Program-made: the position numbers and the translations under genes
Shown: positions 1 through 8,000 of the stretch, one piece after another
Layout: each line of letters begins with the position of its first letter
Numbering within the stretch: the first letter of the stretch is position 1
The notes under the pieces: model-generated
The model's database searches: none
The model's input: the letters and a program-made list of their open reading frames with translations, nothing else
Told to the model about the DNA's origin: nothing
Origin: Bacteroidota bacterium
Lineage (GTDB): Bacteria; Bacteroidota; Bacteroidia; Bacteroidales; WCHB1-69
Length of the DNA stretch: 34,313 nt
Direction of reading: 5' to 3'
NCBI GenBank assembly: GCA_023413895.1
Contig: JAEZOU010000031.1
Span: forward strand, 1-34,313

Positions 1-2
1 AA

Positions 3-125
3 ATTTTAGAGTGGAGAAGCAGAGGAAAGTTTAAATATGAGATACTGTCTGGCATTTTACCAAGCAAAATAAAAACGAGACTGAATCACGTAAATGGATG
101 CAGCCTCAGTTTTATCAAAAAATAG
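3..125 (+). CDS. Possible C-terminal end of a gene cut by the left window edge
   Basis: One plus-strand frame is open from the window edge to a TAG at 123-125, giving about 40 residues that are basic and end in SFIKK. No ATG lies in the frame, so if real this is the tail of a gene that begins outside the window. I do not recognise it. A hairpin at 151-175 follows 25 bases after the stop and could terminate it, which is the main support. An open frame of this length can occur by chance. Confidence 0.3.
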   Translation: MLEWRSRGKFKYEILSGILPSKIKTRLNHVNGCSLSFIKK

Positions 126-150
126 GATTTATCCCTTTTAGTCTTGTAAA

Positions 151-175
151 GAAAACACACTATTCGTGTGTTTTC
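151..175. terminator. Bidirectional hairpin terminator overlapping a stop codon
   Basis: A perfect 10-bp inverted repeat (gaaaacacac / gtgtgttttc) has a 5-nt loop, and T-rich sequence follows on both strands. On the minus strand the 5' arm encodes the last residues of the gene ending at 160 and the stop codon lies in the loop. It can serve that gene and also the partial plus-strand frame ending at 125. Confidence 0.6.
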
Positions 176-747
176 TGTTTTATTGGATAACGTCCCAAGA
201 CGAAGTTTGTCAAATCAGTTTTAAGTATTTTACAAATTTTGTCGGCAACACCCTTGTCTTTTACACAATATCTTAAACATTTTCCCAAATAAACGCCATA
301 TCCATCTTTATATGGTTCTGTATATATATTGAAATTCTTATTGGGATTCCAAATAAAAGAATTGATTTCAACATCGGAAGAATAATTGTCAACGTATGCT
401 TTAAGTTCATCGTATATTGCTTGGTGCAAAACACCACCAGTATGATATGCCACGTATAAAGAAATACGGTTAAATTCCGTCACTGTGTGTTCAATCTCTT
501 TTGCAAATGTTTCTTGTATTTCAACTTCATAGTTGTTAATCGTAACATAGTTGTCACTATTATCACATACAAACAAAGCAACAATGTTGTCGCCTTTTGT
601 TAATTTCGGACAAGGTACAATTATGTGAATAGCGTTGTTGCATAAAAACACATCAATTACCAAGTCGTTAATAACTTGAACTCCACGGCAAAGATTTTGA
701 TACTGGTTAATAATGTGACTCTCTTTGTGTAATCCCTTAAATTCCAT
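160..747 (-). CDS. Hypothetical protein, 195 aa, family not recognised
   Basis: I do not recognise this protein. Starting at the ATG complementary to 745-747 it has 195 residues, with no signal peptide or membrane segment. It is of mixed alpha/beta character, with a hydrophobic strand pattern early (VINDLVIDVFL, AIHIIVPCP) and scattered cysteines. The frame stays open upstream to 861, but that extension is antisense to the small gene at 781-960 and reads as an improbable Cys/Phe-rich stretch, so I chose the internal ATG. Only 33 bp separate it from the divergent gene, with no clear -7 box between. Its stop lies inside a terminator hairpin. It may be accessory cargo, since its neighbours are also unrecognised. 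Confidence 0.6.
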   Translation of the reverse strand: MEFKGLHKESHIINQYQNLCRGVQVINDLVIDVFLCNNAIHIIVPCPKLTKGDNIVALFVCDNSDNYVTINNYEVEIQETFAKEIEHTVTEFNRISLYVAYHTGGVLHQAIYDELKAYVDNYSSDVEINSFIWNPNKNFNIYTEPYKDGYGVYLGKCLRYCVKDKGVADKICKILKTDLTNFVLGRYPIKQKTHE

Positions 748-780
748 ACAACTAATAGAACATATACATATTATTTGAAA

Positions 781-960
781 ATGGAAACACAAAAAAACAA
801 CAGACCGAATCAAGTATTTGATGACGGAAAGGTATTCATAGGAGAATTGAAAACATATCAAGATGCAGAAAACCTCCCGTCCTTTTACGCTACAAAGCGT
901 ACGAACTATTTGGGTGTGACTATGGTTTTTGCTATTAGCAGAAATCCGCTACAAGACTAA
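781..960 (+). CDS. Small hypothetical protein, 59 aa
   Basis: This is a short, soluble-looking reading frame starting at the ATG at 781. A TTG two codons upstream (775) is a less likely start. The sequence runs METQKNN... to ISRNPLQD with a balanced, protein-like composition and no membrane segment. I do not recognise it; it could be a complete small protein or the fragment of a longer one. It diverges from the 195-aa gene across 33 bp and is followed after 30 bp by a strong hairpin at 991-1031, which supports a transcribed unit. Confidence 0.4.
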   Translation: METQKNNRPNQVFDDGKVFIGELKTYQDAENLPSFYATKRTNYLGVTMVFAISRNPLQD

Positions 961-990
961 AAGGGATAATTCCGTTTAAAATTGGTAAAA

Positions 991-1031
991 CAATAAAATC
1001 TGGAGGGTAATTTATCCTCCAGATTTTATTG
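991..1031. terminator. Strong bidirectional terminator
   Basis: A perfect 16-bp inverted repeat (caataaaatctggagg and its complement) has a 9-nt loop and A/T-rich flanks on both sides. It sits between convergent units, the small plus-strand gene ending at 960 and the minus-strand metalloprotease ending at 1063, so it can end transcription from both directions. Confidence 0.85.
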
Positions 1032-1062
1032 TTTCTTTTGGAAGTTATTATCGTATAATTCT

Positions 1063-1758
1063 TTAGTCGTTTTGGCGACCTAAAAAGATAGCGATGTAAT
1101 AAAGTAAGGTTGCCAAAGAGGAAAGTGCTGCAACTACGTATGTGCGTGCTGCCCAGCGAAGGGCATCTTTAGCATAACTATTTTCGGTTGATGTACTCAA
1201 TGTATGTGTATCACTTAACCATTGCAAAGCTCGATTAGATGCATTGTACTCAACAGGAAGAGTGATGAATGCAAAGATTGTGGTTAGTGCAAATAACCCG
1301 ATTCCAATTAACAAAACAGTACTCCCGAAGGCCGTACCGAAAGAAAGAAGTAGAAGACCAGCCATCAAAATCCATTGAGACCAATTAGCACCAAATTGTA
1401 CGATAGGTACCAATGTGGAGCGTAATGTTAGCCAATGATAGGCAGTAGCGTGTTGAACAGCGTGCCCGCATTCGTGTGCAGCAACAGCAGCTGCAGAAAT
1501 ACTACAACTATTGTAAACGCCTTCACTCAAATTTACAGTTTTGTTTGCAGGGTTGTAGTGGTCAGTCAACATCCCAGAAGTGGAAACAACTTTTACATCG
1601 TAAATTCCATTGTCTCTCAACATCTTTTCCGCTACATCTTTTCCTGTCATTCCTGAGGATAGACGGATTTGTGAATATTTGTTGAACTTAGACTTTAACG
1701 TTTGACTTACTATCAAACTTAAGCCCATAAATACAAAAAAAATTATCCAATAGCTCAT
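1063..1758 (-). CDS. YugP-like membrane zinc metallopeptidase
   Basis: This is a 231-aa membrane-embedded zinc metallopeptidase of the YugP type (neutral zinc metallopeptidase family). The HEXXH zinc site reads HECGH at residues 95-99. A candidate third ligand is Glu170 in LPVEYNASNRA, a segment conserved in this family after the two central membrane helices. Hydrophobic segments lie near 1-18, 128-147, 148-168 and 205-225. Length fits the family. It is the last gene of the minus-strand run that begins at 4992, 57 bp after folC, and ends before the terminator at 991-1031. Its substrate is unknown; a role in membrane protein turnover is inference. Confidence 0.88.
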   Translation of the reverse strand: MSYWIIFFVFMGLSLIVSQTLKSKFNKYSQIRLSSGMTGKDVAEKMLRDNGIYDVKVVSTSGMLTDHYNPANKTVNLSEGVYNSCSISAAAVAAHECGHAVQHATAYHWLTLRSTLVPIVQFGANWSQWILMAGLLLLSFGTAFGSTVLLIGIGLFALTTIFAFITLPVEYNASNRALQWLSDTHTLSTSTENSYAKDALRWAARTYVVAALSSLATLLYYIAIFLGRQND

Positions 1759-1815
1759 ATAAATAGTGATTTAATTATTATTCGACATTCGTTAACAAAT
1801 AACTCTTTGTTTTGT

Positions 1816-3132
1816 TCAATTAAGAAGAATTTTTTTCTCTTTAATGGCTTTAAGAAAATCTCCTACAACAAAGCAGCTTCCTCCTATATATACTATATCA
1901 TCGTTTTGTGCATTGAATTGGATAAGCGCAAAGGTTGCAGCAACTGAACTTCCTACCACGTAGTCTATGCCTTCTGCTTTAAACAGAGGTTCGAGTGCAG
2001 TTGGCGCAAGTGCACGTTCAATATCTGCTTGACAAAGGTAGTAGCTCGCATTTTTGGGCAAAAGTGGCAATATTGAATCGATATCTTTGTCGTTAACAAA
2101 ACCGATAAGAAAATGAATTTTTCTGCACTTCATCTGACTGAGTTGCTGCATCGTATTGCGTAGTCCTTCTGGATTATGTCCTACATCACAAATGATAAGT
2201 GGTTTATCACTAATAATTTGCCATCTTCCCAGTAGATGTGTGTTATGAATTACATGCTCAATGGCTGGCCGTATAGGGAATGTTGAAAGTTGGAAATATT
2301 GGTTAATAAAGGGAATGGAAGCCAAAAATGTTTTTAGATTTTTTAATTCATATAAGCCAGGTAGCGGAAATTTAGCATTTTCTATCCAAAGTTGTTTATC
2401 TTTATAGATGTTAAGTAGAAAATTAGATAAGTTTTCTTGCAGTAGTTTTATTTCAATGGTATCGGTAAGAGTCAATTTTGTGCTGTTTTTTGATGCTATC
2501 TGCTCAAAAACAGGCAAAGTTTCTTCGTTGTATTCACCAATTACAACAGGCGTATTAGGCTTGATTATGCCACCTTTCTCAAAAGCAATTTTAGCGCATG
2601 TGTCACCTAACATCTGAGTGTGCTCTAAGGAGATGTTTGTAATGATAGAAAGAAATGGATGGACTATGTTAGTTGCATCAAGGCGACCGCCCAAGCCTAC
2701 TTCGATAATGGCTACATCAACCTTTTGTTTGGCAAAGTAGTCAAAAGCTAAAATGGTTGTTAACTCAAAAAACGAGGGTTGAATTTGTTTTAATTCGGCA
2801 TCGTAATGTTCAAAAAAATGAATTACATTTTCTTCAGAAATCTCTTTCCCATTAATTTTTATCCTTTCCCGAAAATCAATAAGATGCGGCGATGTGAAAA
2901 GTCCTGTTTTAAGTCCTAATTCCTGACAATAGGAAGCTAATAAGTGGGCAACAGAACCTTTTCCGTTAGTTCCTGCGATATGGATAATTGGGAATTTGTT
3001 CTCAGGATTGTTAGTTATTGTTGCCAAAGCTTCAATATTTTCCAATCCCTCTTTATAGGCACTGCTTCCCACGCGATGATACATGGGGAATGCTTTAAAG
3101 ATATAGCTTAAAATCTTTTCGTATTGTGACAT
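1816..3132 (-). CDS. folC: Bifunctional folylpolyglutamate / dihydrofolate synthase
   Basis: FolC adds glutamate to dihydropteroate and to folates in an ATP-dependent, cytoplasmic Mur-ligase-like reaction. The 438-aa length is typical. The ATP loop is HIAGTNGKGS at 51-60, and the second Mur-ligase signature EVGLGGRLDATN is at 144-155. SLEHTQMLG follows with His171, and the C-terminal domain carries ICDVGHNPEG. Its ATG overlaps the stop of the upstream TonB-like gene by one base (TAATG), so the two are translationally coupled. Its presence behind exbB-exbD-tonB looks like operon co-location and not a pathway link. Confidence 0.95.
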   Translation of the reverse strand: MSQYEKILSYIFKAFPMYHRVGSSAYKEGLENIEALATITNNPENKFPIIHIAGTNGKGSVAHLLASYCQELGLKTGLFTSPHLIDFRERIKINGKEISEENVIHFFEHYDAELKQIQPSFFELTTILAFDYFAKQKVDVAIIEVGLGGRLDATNIVHPFLSIITNISLEHTQMLGDTCAKIAFEKGGIIKPNTPVVIGEYNEETLPVFEQIASKNSTKLTLTDTIEIKLLQENLSNFLLNIYKDKQLWIENAKFPLPGLYELKNLKTFLASIPFINQYFQLSTFPIRPAIEHVIHNTHLLGRWQIISDKPLIICDVGHNPEGLRNTMQQLSQMKCRKIHFLIGFVNDKDIDSILPLLPKNASYYLCQADIERALAPTALEPLFKAEGIDYVVGSSVAATFALIQFNAQNDDIVYIGGSCFVVGDFLKAIKEKKILLN

Positions 3133-3818
3133 TAGCGTTTAAAGATAATAACACGTAGTTCCTCTTTGCCAGGTGCATACTTGGCAGTTCTTGCTCTTGA
3201 GACACAATTATTCAGAATGTTTCTATCTGTAATAGTTGTTGGGTATTTTGCGTTAGAGATTACCTTAGCATCAATCACATCGCCAGCTTCGTTTACGTGT
3301 ACTTCAACGAAAACTACCCCGTTTCTATCTTTCAAGGAAACATCTGGCATGTGATGATAACCTCTTCCTCCTGTTCCATATCCTAAGCCACCGCCCGATC
3401 CGGAACCTGTTCCAGGGCCGAGACCATCACCGCGCCCAGAACCTGAGCCAGTGCCTGAACCTCCACCAGAGCCGCCACCGGAGCCTGGTCGGAAAAGAGC
3501 ATTTTCGTTAACTTTGGGTTTTGTGTCAGCAGCCTCTTTTATAGGTGAAGAGGACGCTGCAGGAGCATCTTCAAAATCTTGGGTTGCCACATGTTCGCCA
3601 GAAGGTTGAGGAGTACGTGTGGGAGTTGGAGCACTTTCGTTTCCGCCACCACCGCCACCGCCCGTATCAAAGTCGAGTTCAATGATTATACTTTTCTTCG
3701 GTTGTGGAGGTGGATTCTGATGTTCCATTCCACAGAAAAAGAGAATAAGTAAGATTACAGACATTGAAAAAACTGTAATTGTAGATGCTATTGCTTTGTG
3801 CTTATTTTCTTGATTCAT
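3132..3818 (-). CDS. TonB-like energy transducer with a glycine-rich linker
   Basis: This 228-aa protein lies directly after ExbB and ExbD and has TonB architecture. There is a short cytoplasmic N-terminus, one membrane helix near 14-31, a Pro/Lys patch (PPPQPKK), a long flexible linker, and a C-terminal TonB-like domain at about 158-228 containing VFVEVHVNEAGDVIDAKV. The linker is unusual: instead of mostly Pro-Glu/Pro-Lys it holds a Gly run at 53-59 and a Gly/Ser stretch at about 111-152. It should pass proton-motive energy from ExbBD to outer-membrane receptors, or act in a Tol/Agl-like trans-envelope machine. The start is 2 bp after the exbD stop. Confidence 0.8.
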   Translation of the reverse strand: MNQENKHKAIASTITVFSMSVILLILFFCGMEHQNPPPQPKKSIIIELDFDTGGGGGGGNESAPTPTRTPQPSGEHVATQDFEDAPAASSSPIKEAADTKPKVNENALFRPGSGGGSGGGSGTGSGSGRGDGLGPGTGSGSGGGLGYGTGGRGYHHMPDVSLKDRNGVVFVEVHVNEAGDVIDAKVISNAKYPTTITDRNILNNCVSRARTAKYAPGKEELRVIIFKR

Positions 3819-3820
3819 AT

Positions 3821-4267
3821 CTATTTAGGCTCAATTGCCATGATGATTTTGTATTTTTGTCCTTCCGATAAACCTTCGTTAAGTAGGTTCAATACATCCA
3901 TTAATGCTACGATATGTTCAACGGTTACGTCTTTATCGGCACGAAGTGTGACGAACTTTCTCTCGGCAGTGTCTTCCGCTGCTAGTCCTTGTAATACTGG
4001 TAACAACTCTTCGTACGGAACGGGGGCTGCTTTAGCATTTTCAGGGTTCACGTAGTAGTTGTTCTCTTTATCAATATATACTTCAATGTTTCGAGATGCT
4101 AACTGTTTGTCTGAATTGCTTTTGGGAAGGGTAATGTTGATGGCATTCGGGGCAACTAATGTAGAGGTAATCATAAAGAAAATCAGTAAGAGAAACACCA
4201 AATCTGACATAGATGAGGAGTTAAACTCTACTTGTCTTTTATTTTGCAAATTTATAGCCATAGTCAA
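3821..4267 (-). CDS. exbD: ExbD/TolR-family biopolymer transporter
   Basis: This is a 148-aa inner-membrane protein of the ExbD/TolR family, partner of the ExbB channel in proton-driven energy coupling. One membrane helix lies at about 21-42 (MSDLVFLLLIFFMITSTLV) and carries the conserved Asp at its start. It is followed by a periplasmic domain with ITLPKSNSD and FVTLRADKDV, typical of the family. The gene is 17 bp behind exbB and 2 bp ahead of the TonB-like gene. The sequence alone does not separate ExbD from TolR; the adjacent TonB-like gene favours the Exb system. Confidence 0.9.
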   Translation of the reverse strand: MTMAINLQNKRQVEFNSSSMSDLVFLLLIFFMITSTLVAPNAINITLPKSNSDKQLASRNIEVYIDKENNYYVNPENAKAAPVPYEELLPVLQGLAAEDTAERKFVTLRADKDVTVEHIVALMDVLNLLNEGLSEGQKYKIIMAIEPK

Positions 4268-4284
4268 ATAATTAAATAAACTGA

Positions 4285-4992
4285 TTATACGGGTTCATGG
4301 AGAAGATCCATAAATTCAGTAGTTTTTGCTTCAAGCACATACACTACATTCGCAATTCTTGCTACAAGAATATTGTAAAAAATATATGCGATAATACCTA
4401 CAATTAAACCACCAATAGTGGTAATCATTGCTGTATAAATACCTGCAGATAAATCAGCAATATTCAAGTTGTTAGGATTTGCTGCCATATTGTGAAAAGC
4501 AATAACCATACCCACAACGGTTCCCAAGAAACCAATCATCGGGCCCACGCCAGAGATTGTTGCCAAACTCGCAACTTTTTTCTCAAGACGTTGCACTTCC
4601 AGTTTGCCTTCATTTTCAATCGCAGCAGAGATATCATTCAAAGGACGACCAATACGACTAATCCCTTTTTCAATCATTCTTGCTAAAGGGGTGTTGTTGC
4701 CTTTGCATAATGAAAGTGCAGATTCTATTTTCCCATTCAGAATAAAATCACGAATATTATTCATAAAGTTATATTCCTCTTTGGCAGCTTTATTTAAAGT
4801 AAGAAGACGTTCTACAAAAACATAGATAGCGTACGCCAGCATCAGCATAAGAGGAATCATAATCCAAATACTGCTTGGATCAAAGACTAAATCCATTATT
4901 CTTAATTTCTCAACAACCACTTCTTGAGTGGCAATTTCTGTCCCTGCAACCACATCTGTGGAGGAGATGTTTAATAAATAACCAGTTCTCAT
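4285..4992 (-). CDS. exbB: ExbB/TolQ/MotA-family proton channel protein
   Basis: This is a 235-aa protein with three membrane helices near 42-62, 143-168 and 186-212, in the ExbB/TolQ arrangement. The second helix contains GPMIGFLGTVVGMVIAF and the third AGIYTAMITTIGGLIVG, both characteristic of the family's proton-conducting pore. The loop between helices 1 and 2 is cytoplasmic. It is the first gene of the exbB-exbD-tonB-folC-metalloprotease run. A candidate -7 box lies 21 bp upstream at 5013-5020. The start is the ATG complementary to 4990-4992. Confidence 0.9.
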   Translation of the reverse strand: MRTGYLLNISSTDVVAGTEIATQEVVVEKLRIMDLVFDPSSIWIMIPLMLMLAYAIYVFVERLLTLNKAAKEEYNFMNNIRDFILNGKIESALSLCKGNNTPLARMIEKGISRIGRPLNDISAAIENEGKLEVQRLEKKVASLATISGVGPMIGFLGTVVGMVIAFHNMAANPNNLNIADLSAGIYTAMITTIGGLIVGIIAYIFYNILVARIANVVYVLEAKTTEFMDLLHEPV

Positions 4993-5283
4993 AATCTACA
5001 TATAAATTTTAGCAAAAATAACACTAACAATGCGATTTTATTATTCATTTTACCATATTTTTCAAACATTAGTTTGTTAATATTCTTTCAATAGAACGAA
5101 TGAAAAAGCCTGAAAATTATATATTTTTGGCATCAATCTATATTTAATTCAAACTTATCAAATCTAATTACTTAATTTTGTCTTTAGCTTCTTTTGTGAG
5201 TGAATTTGTGCGAAAAAGTGAAGTTTGCATTTTGAAAAAATGGTTGTGATGAGTGAAAAAAAGTATGGGAAAATTGTAAATAA
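4993..5283. promoter_or_regulatory. Divergent promoter region between exbB and ftsK
   Basis: This AT-rich spacer separates divergent genes. On the minus strand TATTTTTG (complement of 5013-5020) matches the Bacteroidota -7 consensus TAnnTTTG and lies 20 bp before the exbB ATG. On the plus strand there are two matches, TATTTTTG at 5122-5129 and TAATTTTG at 5173-5180, either of which could serve ftsK. None has a convincing -33 TTTG at the usual spacing, and such matches occur by chance in AT-rich DNA. Confidence 0.45.
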
Positions 5284-7935
5284 ATGGAGAAAATGAGAAT
5301 CGTTAATGCGCAATTTAATACAAGCAAAAAAAGAAAATCAACAAAGCCTAAATCCTCAAAGCGTTCGATGAAGTTAGTAACGATGAGGAAGGAAACAAAG
5401 AAAACTACATCACCTTCTAAAAATAGTAAGAAGAAAAAAAATAGTACACATAAGTTTGATTTTGTTTCGTTTCTTAGATTTTTTGCTTCTCCTAAAATGA
5501 TTCAAATTTATGGGATTGTAATGATTATCTTCTCAATTATCTGGTTTATCTCTATCTTCTCTTCCTATTTCCATTTTGCAAGCGATAGTACTCATATCAC
5601 TTCAGATGCGGGTGAAGAAACAAAGAATTTGATTGGTAATTTCGGGACCTATCTCGCTTACTATACGGTTTCCTATTCTTTCGGTTTTTTTAGTATCGGA
5701 TTGCCATTTTTGTTTTTCTTATATGGTGCGCGAATCTGTTTTAAACGCAATCTGTTACCTATAGGTAGTACAACTTTGAAGGTTGTTTGCTCAATGGCTT
5801 GGCTGTCGGTAACATTCGGTTGCTTTTTGGCAGGGAAAGAGTATGAGTTTGTATCAGGAACTTTTGGAAATCATATTTCGCAACTCCTTATAAATAGTGT
5901 TCAACCATGGGGGACTTCGCTTATTTTGTTAGGGCTATTTCTAATCATATTAATACTCTGTTTCAATTTCTCAATTGTTGCTACTATCGACAAAATCTCT
6001 GAAATGCGTGCTGAAAATAATGAAAAAGAGGAGAAAAAAAGTGGTGTGAAGAGCAAGGAAAATTTCTGGAAAAGATTGTTTAAAAAGGAACAGAAAAGAG
6101 AGTATAAAAAGAGTGTTGCAGCGGAAAAAACGACAGAAATTTTTACGCCAGCAGCTCCAGAGGATACTCAGATGGGAGAACTTTATATCCAAAACCTCAA
6201 TGGGTTATCTAAAGAGTACGATAGTAATATTCCTAATTTGGACGAGATTCCTGATATTGATGAACAGAATGTGTCATTCACCATTCTTAATCCTGAACCT
6301 GAGCAGAAATCAGAAGAGGTTATTGATGATTCTGATTGGTCTGTAGAGCCTTTGGCAGAATTGCCTGAAGAGCAACCTGCAGATGTTGCCCTTCCGTTAG
6401 AGGATTATGATCCGCATTTAGATCTTTCAATGTATCAATTTCCACCTGTTGATTTATTAACTCTATATGAATCAAAAGATATTGATAATCAGTTGATAAA
6501 GAAGGAATTGAATGAAAATGCGTACAAGATTCAAACTACATTGAAAAATTTTGGTATTCCGATTAAGGATATTTACGTTACAATGGGGCCAACGGTAACC
6601 TTGTATGAAATTATCCCAGAAGATGGAATCCGTATTAGTAAAATCAAAAATTTGGAAGATGATATTGCGTTGCAACTCGCAGCATTGGGCATTCGTATCA
6701 TCGCCCCAATTCCAGGTAAAGGAACTGTTGGTATTGAGGTGCCTAATAAAAACGCTAAGATTGTTTCTATGCGAGAAATTATCACTTCGGATAAGTTCCA
6801 AAATAATAAATTTGATCTTCCTATTGGATTAGGAAAAACAATTAGTAATGAGCCATTAGTGGTAGATTTGGCAAAAATGCCACACCTTTTGATGGCAGGA
6901 GCTACGGGACAAGGTAAATCTGTTGGTTTGAATGCAATTATTACGTCATTACTTTATAAGAAACACCCTTCAGAACTTAAGTTTGTTCTTGTTGACCCGA
7001 AGAAAGTGGAGTTTACACTCTATTCTATTATAGAAAAACACTATTTGGCAAAAATTCCAAATGCAGAAAAACCCATTATCACCGATGTTAAAAAGGTGGT
7101 AGAGACACTGAATTCGCTCTGTGTTGAGATGGATGCTCGGTACGATCTTTTAGAAACAGCTAAGGTCCGCAATATCAAAGAGTATAATGCAAAATTCTGT
7201 ACACGTAAACTCTCTCCAGCATTAGGTCATCGTTACTTGCCTTATATCGTGTTGGTTATTGATGAGTTTGGAGATTTAATTATGACGGCAGGTCGCGAGG
7301 TGGAAACTCCAATAGCCCGTTTGGCACAGTTGGCACGCGCTGTTGGTATTCACCTAATTATTGCAACTCAACGTCCATCTGTTAATATTATCACAGGAAC
7401 CATTAAAGCGAACTTCCCCGCTCGTATTGCTTTCCGTGTAACTTCAATAGTAGATTCCCGAACCATTTTGGATAGTAAGGGTGCTCACCAATTAGTAGGG
7501 AAAGGCGATATGCTGCTCTCAACAGGTAGTGATATGATTCGGTTACAGTGTGCTTTTGTTGATACGCCTGAAGTGGAAAAAATTACGCAACATATTGAAG
7601 AACAACAGTCCTATCCAGAAGCATTTGAACTTCCTGAATATATTTTAGATGATAAAGGAGGTGGGGGAGTTGATGAGGATTTTGCCAATACCGATGAAAT
7701 CGATGCTATGTTTATGGATGCCGCTCGCTTAATTGTTGAAACACAGTCTGGTTCTACTTCTTTAATCCAACGTAAACTGAAGTTGGGATATGCGCGTTCC
7801 GGTAGAATTATGGACCAATTAGAGGAGTTCGGTATTGTTGGTCCATCAGTGGGTAGTAAAGTGCGTGAGGTGAAAGTGAAAACGATGGAAGAGTTGAATA
7901 ATATTTTTGTTAGAATGGGACTTTTTAATAACTAA
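5284..7935 (+). CDS. ftsK: FtsK/SpoIIIE-family DNA translocase
   Basis: This 883-aa septal DNA pump segregates the chromosome terminus and supports dimer resolution at division. It has a very basic N-terminus (residues 1-60). Four membrane helices fall between about 75 and 240, then an acidic Pro/Glu-rich linker to about 375. The motor follows: Walker A GATGQGKS at 539-546, Walker B VLVIDEFGDL with Asp660-Glu661, and IATQRPSV. A C-terminal winged-helix gamma domain (about 820-875, LIQRKLKLGYARSGRIMDQL) would read the polar KOPS-like motifs. Length and order fit FtsK. The nearby ATG three codons in is an alternative start. Confidence 0.94.
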   Translation: MEKMRIVNAQFNTSKKRKSTKPKSSKRSMKLVTMRKETKKTTSPSKNSKKKKNSTHKFDFVSFLRFFASPKMIQIYGIVMIIFSIIWFISIFSSYFHFASDSTHITSDAGEETKNLIGNFGTYLAYYTVSYSFGFFSIGLPFLFFLYGARICFKRNLLPIGSTTLKVVCSMAWLSVTFGCFLAGKEYEFVSGTFGNHISQLLINSVQPWGTSLILLGLFLIILILCFNFSIVATIDKISEMRAENNEKEEKKSGVKSKENFWKRLFKKEQKREYKKSVAAEKTTEIFTPAAPEDTQMGELYIQNLNGLSKEYDSNIPNLDEIPDIDEQNVSFTILNPEPEQKSEEVIDDSDWSVEPLAELPEEQPADVALPLEDYDPHLDLSMYQFPPVDLLTLYESKDIDNQLIKKELNENAYKIQTTLKNFGIPIKDIYVTMGPTVTLYEIIPEDGIRISKIKNLEDDIALQLAALGIRIIAPIPGKGTVGIEVPNKNAKIVSMREIITSDKFQNNKFDLPIGLGKTISNEPLVVDLAKMPHLLMAGATGQGKSVGLNAIITSLLYKKHPSELKFVLVDPKKVEFTLYSIIEKHYLAKIPNAEKPIITDVKKVVETLNSLCVEMDARYDLLETAKVRNIKEYNAKFCTRKLSPALGHRYLPYIVLVIDEFGDLIMTAGREVETPIARLAQLARAVGIHLIIATQRPSVNIITGTIKANFPARIAFRVTSIVDSRTILDSKGAHQLVGKGDMLLSTGSDMIRLQCAFVDTPEVEKITQHIEEQQSYPEAFELPEYILDDKGGGGVDEDFANTDEIDAMFMDAARLIVETQSGSTSLIQRKLKLGYARSGRIMDQLEEFGIVGPSVGSKVREVKVKTMEELNNIFVRMGLFNN

Positions 7936-7941
7936 CTTTTG

Positions 7942-7949
7942 TAAATTTG
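7942..7949 (+). promoter_or_regulatory. Candidate -7 box upstream of the LolA-like gene
   Basis: TAAATTTG matches the Bacteroidota -7 consensus TAnnTTTG 51 bp before the ATG at 8001, just after the ftsK stop. A second near-match precedes it. No clear -33 element is visible. Confidence 0.4.
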
Positions 7950-8000
7950 CACCATTAAACATATACAACTTTTTCCTATCATTAAATAAAAAATATTACG

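Noticed and set aside
160..861. Longer start for the minus-strand hypothetical gene, 233 aa
   Set aside because: The extra N-terminal part is antisense to a more protein-like small gene and has an improbable Cys/Phe/Ile-rich composition; the ATG at 747 is preferred.
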